From Bryobacteraceae bacterium (GTDB taxonomy: Bacteria; Acidobacteriota; Terriglobia; Bryobacterales; Bryobacteraceae), in NCBI GenBank assembly GCA_023384675.1, contig JAHDVK010000005.1, forward strand, positions 124,001-188,000: 64,000 nt of DNA. Reading direction: 5' to 3'. Each line of letters starts with the position of its first letter. Position 1 is the stretch's first letter. The notes below the pieces were generated by a model. That model was not told the origin of the DNA and made no database searches. It saw nothing but the letters and a program-made list of their open reading frames with translations. Position numbers and translations under genes: made by a program. Shown here piece after piece: positions 24,650-33,676 of the stretch.

Positions 24650-25945
24650 CTACTGCCGGAACGCCCTCACCGTGTAATCGTTGAACACCCACTCGCCATC
24701 GATGTAGCTCCACAGCCGGATGAACAGCAGCCGGCCGTCCACCGGCAGATTCGTCACGTTGACGGAGAGCCCCTGCTGGCCGTCGAAATTCACGATGCTG
24801 TTGTCGCCCGCCCAATTGCCAATGAACAGGAAGTAGCGCTGCACCCCGCGCCCCGGACTCCATTCGAAACGCGCCGCCGAACCCGTCAACTGCGAACCCG
24901 GCGCCGGCGCCACCAGTCCCGCCTGCAACGCCGGACCCGGATTCGGGTCAAACGCGCGCAACTGGTAGTCGTTGTAAAGCCACTCCTCGCCTACCTGGCT
25001 CCACAGCCGGACCCAGATTCGCTCCCCCTTCACCGGCAGGTTCGAGATCGTTCCGCTCCGCGCCAGTCCCGCGTCAATCGAAGCCAGCGAATTCCCGCCT
25101 TGCCATAAACCCACAAAGAGATAGTATTGCCGCACACCCACGCCGGCCGACCATTCAAACGTGGCTGTCGAACCCGCCAGCGCCGAACCCGGCGCGGGAC
25201 TCGTCAGTTGCGCCTTCAATGGCGTGGCTGGCGTGCCTGCCGCCGTGTACACCGCGTCAAATGGGATCCACAACTCATCGATGTAGGACCACAGCCGGAC
25301 GTAAACCGCCTCGCCCGCGCTGGGCAAGCCGCTCACCGTCGCGCTCCGCGCCTTCTCCAGATCGGAGTTGAACAGCGTGTTGCCGCCCGGCCACAACCCT
25401 ACAAACAGGTAGTACCGCTCCACCCCCACGCCGGCCGACCATTCAAACTTCACGCTCGCGCCCGGCAGCACCGCGCCTGGCGCCGGCGACGTCAACTCCG
25501 CCCTCACCGGCGTCTGCGCGCCGGCCGTCCGGTACTGAAAGTCCCTGGACTCCCATTGTCCGTCCAGCAGCGACCACAAACGCACGTAAATCATGCGGCC
25601 ATCCACCGGCAGATTCGGCACGGTCACGCTTCGCTGCGTGCCCATGCTGCGCTCAAACAGCGTGTTGCCTCCCGCCCACTCGCCCACCATCAGGAAATAG
25701 GCTGCCACTCCGGTGCCTTGTGACCACTCAAACGTCACCGTGGCCCCGGCCAGCGTGCCGCCCGGCGCCGGCGAGGTGATCGCCGCGGCATCCTCCGGCC
25801 GCGCCGCCAACCCAAACTCCTGGGGTGCGGGCTCCTCCTTCGGCGGGGCGGGTACTCCGGTCTCCTCCGCCGCTATCCCGGGCGCCATCAGCGCCGCCGC
25901 CAGAAACGCGGTCCCCCAATTCAGATACCATTTCTGTCTTTTCAT
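24650..25945 (-). CDS. Exported protein with four tandem ~92-residue beta repeats
   Basis: 431 residues. A signal peptide (about 1-26) and a short Pro/Glu-rich linker precede four repeats of 90-95 residues, each running from (T/V)SPAPG through FEWS.G.GV..YFLFVG.W.GGN to VRLWS.(I/L)...W and ending near an aromatic residue. The repeats begin near residues 57, 151, 245 and 340. The pattern looks like a fibronectin/Ig-type beta sandwich used as an extracellular binding or structural module. No catalytic domain is attached. The function is unknown; adhesion or carbohydrate binding is only a guess. Confidence 0.8.
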   Translation of the reverse strand: MKRQKWYLNWGTAFLAAALMAPGIAAEETGVPAPPKEEPAPQEFGLAARPEDAAAITSPAPGGTLAGATVTFEWSQGTGVAAYFLMVGEWAGGNTLFERSMGTQRSVTVPNLPVDGRMIYVRLWSLLDGQWESRDFQYRTAGAQTPVRAELTSPAPGAVLPGASVKFEWSAGVGVERYYLFVGLWPGGNTLFNSDLEKARSATVSGLPSAGEAVYVRLWSYIDELWIPFDAVYTAAGTPATPLKAQLTSPAPGSALAGSTATFEWSAGVGVRQYYLFVGLWQGGNSLASIDAGLARSGTISNLPVKGERIWVRLWSQVGEEWLYNDYQLRAFDPNPGPALQAGLVAPAPGSQLTGSAARFEWSPGRGVQRYFLFIGNWAGDNSIVNFDGQQGLSVNVTNLPVDGRLLFIRLWSYIDGEWVFNDYTVRAFRQ

Positions 25946-26082
25946 CGTGTTTCCCGAATTTCCCCTGCTTCCAGTTTGCAGGATAAAGCACCCAGAACCA
26001 CGAATAATTAGATGCGGTTTAGTTCCAGTACTGCCGTCCTAAGGAATCCAAAACCAGCCCGCGAAAACGCAGTAAGTCATTC

Positions 26083-26123
26083 GTAGGGCGGGCTTTAGCC
26101 CGCGCGGAGCTTCAGCTCCGCCC
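26083..26123 (+). repeat. REP-like palindromic repeat, copy B
   Basis: GTAGGGCGGGCTTTAGCCCG followed by CGCGGAGCTTCAGCTCCGCCC. It differs from copy A at 10178 by compensating changes in the second palindrome (GGAGC/GCTCC for GGGGC/GCCCC), so the hairpin is kept. Confidence 0.75.
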
Positions 26124-26231
26124 AGGCCGGAACACGCGCGGAAATCACCCCCCATACTGCCCTTGCCTTATTGGCGTGTTAAGGTATTCCCTCGATTCGG
26201 GAATTGAAAATCACTGCCGGCGGCGCCCTCT

Positions 26232-27218
26232 TTAACTCGCCAGCCGCGCCCGCTCCAGCAGGCTGTCCTCGAAGCTGTAATCCTGCGACGCCCGCCTGTG
26301 GTTGCGCACATACCAGCGGTAGGTCTCCTCCAGCCCCTTCTCGAAACTCGTGGGCTTGAAACCGAGCACACGCTGCGCTTTGCTGATGATCGTGGTGATC
26401 GGCGGCACGTCGAAATAGAACCCGAAGTACAATTGCGGCCCCATCGGATGCCCGCCCGCCCGCGCGATCCGCTCCCGCGGCACCCGCACCATCTGCCCGG
26501 ACTTGCCAGCGGCCTTGGCCAGCGCCTCCACCATCTCCAGCTGCGTCAACGGGCGCGCGTTCGCAATGTTGAAGGCATGCCCGCATGCATTCGGAGATTC
26601 CAGGGCTTGCAGACAGGCCTGCACCAGATCGCAGACGTAAACGAACTGCATCAGCCTCCGCCCGTCTCCCGGCAGGATCACCGGCCGCTTATCCCGCATC
26701 CGGTCCCAGAAGAACTGCTCCCGGTAAATCGGATTGCCCGGCCCATACACGAAAGGCGGCCGCAGCGTCACCACCGGCGTTCCATGGCGCTGGTGCAGAC
26801 GGAACAACGCCCGTTCGCTGCAGGCCTTGTTCCGCATGTAGTCGTTGGGATGGTCCTCGGGCGCCAGCGCATCCCCTTCGTGATGATTCAACCCGTCGCC
26901 GTAGGCTGCCGAGCTCGACATGTACACATACCGGCCCACGTTGCCGTTCAGTAACGAGGCCGCGCCATGCACTGCTCTCGAGGGCGTCCCTCGCTCCCAA
27001 TCGTAAGCCAGGTCGAACGCGCCGTCGAAACTCCGCCCGCGCAGCGCTTTTTGCATCTGCTCCAGGTTGTTGCGGTCCGCCTGCAGGTTCTGGACCTTCT
27101 TGCCCAGATCATGTCCGGGGCGGCGGTGGAGCACGGTGACCTCGTGCCCTTGCTTGCACAGCGTCTGCACCAGTCGCCGCCCGATGAATTGGGTGCCGCC
27201 GATGATCAGGATTCTCAT
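26232..27218 (-). CDS. NAD-dependent epimerase/dehydratase family protein
   Basis: Extended short-chain dehydrogenase, 328 residues. The nucleotide-binding glycine motif is at the N-terminus (IIGGTQFIGRRLVQTL) and the catalytic YxxxK reads YMRNK near residue 127, after SSSAAYGD. RPPFVYGPGNP is the usual extended-SDR segment. Such enzymes act on nucleotide sugars or similar substrates. It lies next to an inositol-phosphate synthase gene, 53 bases away on the same strand, but a pathway link is not shown. Confidence 0.85.
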   Translation of the reverse strand: MRILIIGGTQFIGRRLVQTLCKQGHEVTVLHRRPGHDLGKKVQNLQADRNNLEQMQKALRGRSFDGAFDLAYDWERGTPSRAVHGAASLLNGNVGRYVYMSSSAAYGDGLNHHEGDALAPEDHPNDYMRNKACSERALFRLHQRHGTPVVTLRPPFVYGPGNPIYREQFFWDRMRDKRPVILPGDGRRLMQFVYVCDLVQACLQALESPNACGHAFNIANARPLTQLEMVEALAKAAGKSGQMVRVPRERIARAGGHPMGPQLYFGFYFDVPPITTIISKAQRVLGFKPTSFEKGLEETYRWYVRNHRRASQDYSFEDSLLERARLAS

Positions 27219-27271
27219 CGCCGAATGTCAGTTCCTCCGTGAGTTGCGCGCCCGTGCGCGCCTTCTGCCGC

Positions 27272-28591
27272 CTAGTCGTAATACTCCAGACCCAGGTGCG
27301 TGATCAGGTCCTCGCCGCGCATCCAGCGCAGCGTGTTCTTCAGCTTCATCAATTGAATGAAGATGTCGTGCTCGGGATACAGGCCCGGCGCCGTCATGGG
27401 CGCCTTGAAGTAGAACGACAGCCACTCCTGAATGCCTTTCATCCCTGCCCGCTGGGCCAGGTCCAGGAACAGCACCAGGTCCAGCACCAGCGGCGCGGCC
27501 AGAATCGAGTCCCGGCATAGGAAATCGATCTTGATCTGCATCGGATAGCCGAGCCACCCGAAGATATCGATATTATCCCAGCCTTCCTTCGAATCGCCCC
27601 GCGGCGGATAATAGTTAATGCGAACCGCGTGATACAGCTTCGCGTACAAATCCGGGTACAGGTCCGGCTGTAAAATCTGATCCAATACCGAGAGTTTCGT
27701 CTCTTCCTTGGACTTGAAGCTGCCCGGATCTTCCAGCACCTCGCCGTCGCGGTTGCCTAGAATATTGGTCGAAAACCAGCCATGCACGCCCAGCATGCGC
27801 GACTTCAGCCCCGGCGCCAGCAAGGTCTTCATGAACGTCTGCCCGGTCTTGAAGTCCTTGCCGCAGATCGGAATATTGCGTTCGCGCGCCAGGTCGAGCA
27901 GCACCGGAATATCATGCGTCAGGTTCGGCGCCCCATTGGCGAAAGGCACCCCGCTCATCAGCGAGGCATAGGCGTAAATCTGGCTCGGCGCGATCTCCGG
28001 ATCGTTGCGCTTCATCGCCTCTTCGAACGATGCCAGGCTCTGGTGCACCTCCGAACTGCGGTGAAACACCTCCGTCGATCCGCACCACACCATCACCAGC
28101 CGCGAGGCTCCCGTTTCCGACTTGAAGTTTCGAATGTCCTCGATCAGCGCCTGCGCCTTGTCGAACTTCGTGCCCTCGGTCTTCACGTTCGGCCCCGTAA
28201 TCCGCTTAACGTATTCCTGTTCGAAGACCGCTTTCATCGGCTTCAGGGCGCTCAGAGGTTCCCGGACCTGTTCGAGCAGCGCCGTCTCGAGCACGGCCGC
28301 GTTCTTGGCCGCCTCGAACGCGGTGTCTTCATAGATGTCCCACCCGCCGAACACCAGATCGTTCAATCCGGCCAGCGGCACGAAATCGCGGATGTACGGG
28401 CTGCGCCCTTCGGTGCGCTTGCCCAGCCGGATCGTGGCCATCTGCGTCAACGAGCCTACCGGCAGCGCCAGCCCTTGCTTGATTGCCTCCACACCGGCGA
28501 TGAATGTCGTCGAAACCGCGCCGATTCCCGGGATCAAAACGCCGAGTTTCCCCTCGGCCGGCGCTATTTTAACCGGTTCTTGCCTGGACAA
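27272..28591 (-). CDS. ino1: myo-Inositol-1-phosphate synthase
   Basis: 439-residue NAD-dependent isomerase turning glucose-6-phosphate into inositol-1-phosphate. Family stretches are clear: GVLIPGIGAVSTTFIAGVEA (Rossmann start), VVWCGST-type LVMVWCGSTEVF near 178, GKDFKTGQTFMKTLLAPGLK near 253 with catalytic lysines, STNILGNRDG near 285 and KIDFLCRDSILAAPLVLDL near 361. The product could serve phosphatidylinositol-type lipids or compatible solutes. Runs on the minus strand toward the epimerase gene. Confidence 0.93.
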   Translation of the reverse strand: MSRQEPVKIAPAEGKLGVLIPGIGAVSTTFIAGVEAIKQGLALPVGSLTQMATIRLGKRTEGRSPYIRDFVPLAGLNDLVFGGWDIYEDTAFEAAKNAAVLETALLEQVREPLSALKPMKAVFEQEYVKRITGPNVKTEGTKFDKAQALIEDIRNFKSETGASRLVMVWCGSTEVFHRSSEVHQSLASFEEAMKRNDPEIAPSQIYAYASLMSGVPFANGAPNLTHDIPVLLDLARERNIPICGKDFKTGQTFMKTLLAPGLKSRMLGVHGWFSTNILGNRDGEVLEDPGSFKSKEETKLSVLDQILQPDLYPDLYAKLYHAVRINYYPPRGDSKEGWDNIDIFGWLGYPMQIKIDFLCRDSILAAPLVLDLVLFLDLAQRAGMKGIQEWLSFYFKAPMTAPGLYPEHDIFIQLMKLKNTLRWMRGEDLITHLGLEYYD

Positions 28592-28659
28592 CTTCCTTCG
28601 TCTCCTTCACGATCCGCTGAGCCGTTGCTCTGTGGACCAACTGCTATACTAACAGGCGC

Positions 28660-29427
28660 ATGAGCGGCCGCGCGACGAACAGCGTTCCTACGGTGCTCGC
28701 CGACGACGAACCCCTGGCGATCGACGAACTCGCCTACCTCCTCAAGGAGTTCCCAGAAATCGAGATCGTGGGCACCGCCCGCAACGGTTTGGAGGCCGTC
28801 GAGCGCATCGAACACCTCGAACCCGATCTCGTCTTCCTCGACGTCCAGATGCCGGGCCTCGACGGTCTCGGCGTCATCAACAAGCTCCGCGAAGGCCGCG
28901 CCCCCATGCCCGCCATCGTCCTCTGCACCGCCTTCGATCAATACGCCCTCGAAGCCTTCAAGCTCGAAGCGCTCGATTACCTGCTCAAGCCCGTCGAGCG
29001 CGACCGCCTCGCCCTCACCATCGAGCGCGTCCGCCGTACCATGATCGAAACCGAGCCCGCGCCCTCCGCCGCGCCGCCCGCCGCGCCCCGGCCCGCCAAA
29101 CTGCTTCTGAGAAGCGGCGGCCGCAATCTGATCGTCGATGCGGCCGACATCGTTTACGCCACCATCGAAGAGGGCCTCATCACGGTGGTCACCACCACTC
29201 TCACGGGCCAATCGAATTACAAGACCATCGAGGAACTGCAGTCCAGCCTCGACCCCGCCACTTTCTGGCGTGTCCATCGCAGCTACCTCGTCAACATCAA
29301 CCGCATCCGCGAAGTCGTCCCCTGGTTCAAATCCAGCTACCAGCTCCGTATGGACGACCGGAAACAGTCCGAAATCCCCGTCAGCCGCGTCCAAACCAAG
29401 CGGCTGCGCGCCATGTTCAAGCTCTGA
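28660..29427 (+). CDS. LytTR-family response regulator
   Basis: 255 residues. A receiver domain (about 9-125) has the acidic pair LADDEP, the phosphoacceptor Asp in VFLDVQMPGLDGL near 61 and the Lys in YLLKPVERD. A LytTR DNA-binding domain follows (about 150-255, with FWRVHRSYLVNINRI). No sensor kinase gene is adjacent. Its stop is separated by a single base from the trkA start, so it is in one operon with trkA and trkH, suggesting control of potassium uptake or response to ion or osmotic stress. Confidence 0.92.
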   Translation: MSGRATNSVPTVLADDEPLAIDELAYLLKEFPEIEIVGTARNGLEAVERIEHLEPDLVFLDVQMPGLDGLGVINKLREGRAPMPAIVLCTAFDQYALEAFKLEALDYLLKPVERDRLALTIERVRRTMIETEPAPSAAPPAAPRPAKLLLRSGGRNLIVDAADIVYATIEEGLITVVTTTLTGQSNYKTIEELQSSLDPATFWRVHRSYLVNINRIREVVPWFKSSYQLRMDDRKQSEIPVSRVQTKRLRAMFKL

Positions 29428-29428
29428 T

Positions 29429-30802
29429 ATGCGCATTCTCATCGCGGGCGGCGGCGACGTCGGCGCCCTCATCGCCCGGCGCCTCACCCGCGAGGGCAAC
29501 GAAGTCACACTCGTCGAAAAGGACGAAGAACGCTGCCAACGCCTCGAGGAATCCCTCGACGCCCGCATCGTCCGCGGCGACGCCGCCAGCTACAAAACCC
29601 TCGAGGCCGCCGGCTTGCGCGATGCCGGCATGCTCATCGCCGTCACCTCCAGCGATGAGATCAACCTGCTCGCCTGCCTCATCGGGCAGGCCGAGTTCGG
29701 CGTCCGCGTCAAAGTCGCCCGTCTGCGCACCCACGAAGTGGACCACTGGCGCCGCATCTGCCGCGACGCCGGCCTTCACATCGACCTGATCATCCACCCC
29801 GAATCGGAACTCGCCGCCCGGCTGCTGCCCGTCCTCAACCTGCCCGGCGTTTCCGAGATCGTCGAGTTCGCCGGCGGCAAGGTGAAGCTCGCCGGCTTCA
29901 CCGTCGAACGCGATTCCTGGCTCGCCGGCTCCACGCTCGAAGAACTCGTCCGCCGCGGACCCCCAAAACATTCCCTGGTCGCCATGATTTTTCGCGGAAG
30001 CCAGGTCATCATCCCTCACGGGGCCGAACGCATTCAGGCCGAGGACCATATTTATGTCATCACCCGGAGCGATGACTTCGCCAACCTGCTCAAATTCCTC
30101 GGCATCCAGCGGCAGGAGCGCCTCGAACGGGTCTTCATTCTCGGCGGCAAACAGATTGGCATCCGCATCGCCGAAGAGCTCGAAAAGCTCAAAGTCGCGG
30201 TCAAGATCTTCGAGCAGGACGCCAAGCGCTGCCAGAAGATGTCCCGGATCCTCACCGATACCGTGGTGGTGAACGGCGATGGCGGCGATGCCGAGCTCCT
30301 GGCCGAAGAGAACATCGCCGGCGCCAGCGCTTACCTCGCCCTCACGAATCACGACGAGGACAACCTCATCGCCGCGTTGCTCGCCCGCCGCCTCGGCGCG
30401 CGCAAGGTGGCCGCCCTGATCAACCGCCTCAACTATCTGCCCTTGGCGCAGCGGCTCGGCATCTCCACGACGCTCTCGCCCCGCCTGGTCACCGTGGACC
30501 GCATCCTTCAATTCGTCCGCAAAGGCGTGGTGCTTTCCGTCACTACGTTCCGTGAGGAAGAGGCCGAGGCGATCGAGCTGATGGCCGTGCCGGGCTCGCC
30601 CTTCCTGGGCAAACCCCTCCGCGATCTCAAGCTCCCCCGCGAAGCGATTGTGGGCGCCATCGTCCGGCCCACCGGGGAAGCGATCGTGCCGCGCGGCGAT
30701 GCCGTAATCGAAGAAGGCGACCGCGTGATCTTCTTCACACTGGAGAGCAGTGTGTCCAAGCTCGAAAAGGCCTTCCTGGCCGGGAAGACGGGCGCGCGGT
30801 GA
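29429..30802 (+). CDS. trkA: Trk system potassium uptake protein TrkA
   Basis: 457 residues, the usual length. Two tandem RCK modules are visible: the first starts MRILIAGGGDVGALIARRL, the second VFILGGKQIGIRIAEELEK near residue 235; each is followed by a TrkA-C domain (about 145-220 and 370-455). The protein forms the cytoplasmic NAD(H)/ATP-gated ring on TrkH. It starts one base after the regulator's stop codon and overlaps trkH by four bases (GTGA). Confidence 0.95.
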   Translation: MRILIAGGGDVGALIARRLTREGNEVTLVEKDEERCQRLEESLDARIVRGDAASYKTLEAAGLRDAGMLIAVTSSDEINLLACLIGQAEFGVRVKVARLRTHEVDHWRRICRDAGLHIDLIIHPESELAARLLPVLNLPGVSEIVEFAGGKVKLAGFTVERDSWLAGSTLEELVRRGPPKHSLVAMIFRGSQVIIPHGAERIQAEDHIYVITRSDDFANLLKFLGIQRQERLERVFILGGKQIGIRIAEELEKLKVAVKIFEQDAKRCQKMSRILTDTVVVNGDGGDAELLAEENIAGASAYLALTNHDEDNLIAALLARRLGARKVAALINRLNYLPLAQRLGISTTLSPRLVTVDRILQFVRKGVVLSVTTFREEEAEAIELMAVPGSPFLGKPLRDLKLPREAIVGAIVRPTGEAIVPRGDAVIEEGDRVIFFTLESSVSKLEKAFLAGKTGAR

Positions 30803-32253
30803 TCCGCCTCAAGGGCGTCCTGCACATCATCGGTCTCTTTCTGATTGTCCTCGGCGCGGCGATGCTGGCGCCCTTGATTTACGGGCTCGCGGCGGGCTCC
30901 GGCGGGGTTCGGGAATTGGGCTTGGCCGCCGCGGCCACGCTCGCGGCGGGCGCGATTCTGTTCCTGGCGCTGCCCCGCCCCGCCACGGAACTCAACGTCC
31001 GCGAAGCTGCCTTGCTCGTGTCGCTGGTCTGGTTCGCGGTGGGGCTGTTTGGCGGCCTGCCGTATTGGTTCTCTCCATACTTTCCTCATCTGACCGACGC
31101 CTTCTTCGAATCCGCTTCCGGTTTCACCACCACCGGCGCCACGGTGCTCGCGACGGTGGAAGTGCTGCCGCCGGCTCTTCAACTGTGGCGGCACTTCTCC
31201 CACTGGCTCGGCGGCATGGGCATCGTGCTGCTGGGCCTGGCCGTGCTCCCGTTGCTGGGCACCGGCGGCCTCGCTCTCTACCGCGCCGAGTTCTCGGGGG
31301 CCAAATCCGAAAAGCTCAAACCCCGCATTGCCGAGACGGCGCTCAGCTTATGGCGCATTTACCTTGCGCTCACCTTTGCGCAGTATGTGCTGCTGCGCGT
31401 GGCGGGCATGAGCGGGTTCGAAGCCATCTGCCACGCCTTTTCCACGCTCGGCACCGGAGGCTTTTCGACGCGCAACGCCAGCATCGGCGGCTTCAACAGT
31501 CCTCTCATCGAGTGGATCATCATCGTCTTCATGATCCTGGCCGGCGTGAACTTCGCGCTTCAATACCGGCTGTGGGTGGAACGGAATCCCCGGCGCTTCT
31601 TTCTGGACGCCGAGGTGCGCTGGTACGCCGCGCTGCTGGTGACGGCCTCGCTGGTGATCACGGTCATTCTTCTGCGCGATGCTCAGGCGGCGAACCTGCA
31701 TGACAGTTTCCGGACCGCGCTTTTTCAGGTCACTTCGATTCTGACCACGACCGGCTTCGCGACGGCGAACTTCGAGCTTTGGGCCCCGGCCGCACAGTTT
31801 CTTCTCCTTGGACTCATGTTCATCGGCGGCTGCACGGGCTCCACGGCGGGTGGACTGAAAGTGGCTCGCGTGCTGCTGCTCAGCCGCGTGGTGGAACGCG
31901 AGTTCAAGAGGATGGTGGAGCGGCGGGCGGTGTTTGCGATTCGCCTGGGCCGTGAGGTGATCCCCGAGAATACGATCCAGGCGTTATTGAACCTGGTCTA
32001 TCTCACGTTTCTTTTTAATGGGGCTGCGTGTTTCGTTGTGGCCGCGGCGGGCGTGGATCCGTTTACCTCGATCACGGCCGTGACCGCCTGCATGTTTTCG
32101 ATCGGTCCCGGATTGGGCCACGTCGGACCCGCGGAACACTACGGGCACCTCCCCGCCCTCGCCAAATGGACGCTGAGCGTGTGCATGGTCGCGGGGCGAC
32201 TGGAATTCTACACCCTGCTGGTGATATTCACGCGGGCCTTCTGGCGCAAGTAG
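30799..32253 (+). CDS. trkH: Trk system potassium uptake channel TrkH
   Basis: 484-residue inner-membrane K+ translocating subunit. P-loop-like filter segments occur: ESASGFTTTGATV near 107, FSTLGTGGFSTRNAS near 213, VTSILTTTGFATANFE near 313, and the Gly-rich FIGGCTGSTAGGLKV near 340. Start is GTG 30799 inside the trkA stop. The C-terminus EFYTLLVIFTRAFWRK is the usual end of the family. Its last 270 bases are overlapped antisense by the reverse-strand gene that starts at 32778. Confidence 0.95.
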   Translation: MIRLKGVLHIIGLFLIVLGAAMLAPLIYGLAAGSGGVRELGLAAAATLAAGAILFLALPRPATELNVREAALLVSLVWFAVGLFGGLPYWFSPYFPHLTDAFFESASGFTTTGATVLATVEVLPPALQLWRHFSHWLGGMGIVLLGLAVLPLLGTGGLALYRAEFSGAKSEKLKPRIAETALSLWRIYLALTFAQYVLLRVAGMSGFEAICHAFSTLGTGGFSTRNASIGGFNSPLIEWIIIVFMILAGVNFALQYRLWVERNPRRFFLDAEVRWYAALLVTASLVITVILLRDAQAANLHDSFRTALFQVTSILTTTGFATANFELWAPAAQFLLLGLMFIGGCTGSTAGGLKVARVLLLSRVVEREFKRMVERRAVFAIRLGREVIPENTIQALLNLVYLTFLFNGAACFVVAAAGVDPFTSITAVTACMFSIGPGLGHVGPAEHYGHLPALAKWTLSVCMVAGRLEFYTLLVIFTRAFWRK

Positions 32254-32778
32254 CGCTTCGTTTGTTGAAGTTGCCGGGTTCGTTCCTTCGAGTTTTTCTC
32301 CGGACCCGATGCGAAAGGGCAGGCCGGTGCGGGGGTCGATCCATTCGATCACGATTTTGTCGGGCGCGGCGAGCTGCGGGTTACGGCGGCGGCGGTCCTC
32401 GAGCGAGTTGAGGGTTCGGATGTAGCTGCGTTCGAGTTGCGAGATGGCGCGTTCGAGATGATCGAGTTGGGGGTTGGGGAATTGATCGAGGAGCTGCGCC
32501 AGGAGTTTGAGGAAGTGATGGTAGCGGGCGCGGTTGAAGGCGAGCTGGGAGACGAGGTCGTCCTCGATGGAATCGGCGGGGATGTAGTCCTCGCGGTAGG
32601 CGTGATGGATCTGGTTGTAGTGGTCCTGCATTTCTTGGGGAAAGGCGGCGATGGTTTTGGCATAGAGGCCGGTTTTGAACGAGTTCTTCGCGGACCAGCG
32701 TTTGCCGGTGTCCGAGGTGGGACCTTTGGATTTTGCGCCGTTGAGGCGGGCCTGTCCGGCGCGGTTGTTTTTGGACAT
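31984..32778 (-). CDS. Hypothetical protein with antisense overlap into trkH
   Basis: 264 residues from ATG 32778, chosen because GGAGGAA lies before it. The N-terminal 175 residues have real protein character: a basic start RLNGAKSKGPTSDTGKRWS then NSFKTGLYAKTIA, and a helical, His/Arg-rich middle, matching a recurrent uncharacterised family whose members start with an NGAKSxGP-type motif. After about residue 175 the frame crosses the end of trkH and the sequence becomes composition-like, so the natural stop may have been lost. Function unknown. Confidence 0.65.
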   Translation of the reverse strand: MSKNNRAGQARLNGAKSKGPTSDTGKRWSAKNSFKTGLYAKTIAAFPQEMQDHYNQIHHAYREDYIPADSIEDDLVSQLAFNRARYHHFLKLLAQLLDQFPNPQLDHLERAISQLERSYIRTLNSLEDRRRRNPQLAAPDKIVIEWIDPRTGLPFRIGSGEKLEGTNPATSTNEALLAPEGPREYHQQGVEFQSPRDHAHAQRPFGEGGEVPVVFRGSDVAQSGTDRKHAGGHGRDRGKRIHARRGHNETRSPIKKKREIDQVQ

Positions 32779-32926
32779 AAGTGTGTTCCTCCGATCCCAA
32801 TCAAAGGCGCGGAGGAGGAGGCGGCGAACCACTGGTTTCGGCAAGTGGTTGAGGGGCGGGGGGATATATTTTTGTTAGGCGCGTCACACCGGGGAGGCGC
32901 GGCGCGGGGACGCAGCCGGCGGGGGC

Positions 32927-33583
32927 TTACCGCTTCTTCAGCGTGACGGCCATTTCGGCGTTGATTTTGATGGTTTCGAGATTGGGGTTTTGGGTGACCG
33001 CGTCCATGTAGGGCGGATTTTGCGAGATGCGGCTGATGTTGTGGGCGAGGATGAGTCCGCCGGGGCGGAGGTGGGGCAGGACTTTGTCGAGGTAGTCGCG
33101 GTAGCCTTCCTTGTCGGCGTCGATGAAGACGATGTCGATGGGGCCTTTGAGGGTTTTGGCGGTTTCGTGGGCGTCGCCGACGACGATGGTGATCAGGTCC
33201 GCGACGCCGGCGCGCTCGAAGTTGGCGCGGGCGGTGGCGGCGCGGCCCGGGTCGTATTCGAAGGTGGTCAGTTTCCCTCCGGTTTTGCGCAGCGCAAGGG
33301 CGAACCAGAGGCCGGAGTAGCCGGTGGAGGTTCCAAATTCCACTGCTGTTTTGGCGTTGATGGATTCGGCGAACAGGCGGATGAGGCGGCCGTCTTCGAG
33401 GGGGACATTGAGGTGGCGCTCGACGGATTCGGCGACTTCGAGAATGCGTTTTTCGGCGTCATCGGCGGCGAGGGGCGGGTTGCCGTAGCCGTCGCCGCCG
33501 CCCATCATGCGGCCACGCGGACCCTGCGCACAAGCCAGCAGGGCGAAGGTGAGAAAGCAAGCTGCGAATTTCGGAAAGGTCAT
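32927..33583 (-). CDS. Exported class I SAM-dependent (O-)methyltransferase
   Basis: 218 residues. A signal peptide with a possible lipobox (FALLACAQG) comes first, then an O-methyltransferase family 3 core: EFGTSTGYSGLWFALAL (SAM motif I, near residue 83), TTFEYDPGRA, GDAHETAKTL and VFIDADKEGYRDYLDKVLPHLRPGGLILAHN. SAM is normally cytoplasmic, so an exported methyltransferase is unexpected, although similar N-termini are known from uncharacterised proteins. Substrate unknown. Confidence 0.82.
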   Translation of the reverse strand: MTFPKFAACFLTFALLACAQGPRGRMMGGGDGYGNPPLAADDAEKRILEVAESVERHLNVPLEDGRLIRLFAESINAKTAVEFGTSTGYSGLWFALALRKTGGKLTTFEYDPGRAATARANFERAGVADLITIVVGDAHETAKTLKGPIDIVFIDADKEGYRDYLDKVLPHLRPGGLILAHNISRISQNPPYMDAVTQNPNLETIKINAEMAVTLKKR

Positions 33584-33676
33584 TGCATCTCCATACCCCA
33601 GTCAGACGGGAATGCCATCGTCCGGGTTGACACGATTGAAGCGATTCAAGTCACACGCGTTAGACTTAGGGGTATT

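Noticed and set aside
29417-30511. 364-codon reverse-strand frame opposite trkA
   Set aside because: A mirror of a well-identified gene, without any recognisable motif.
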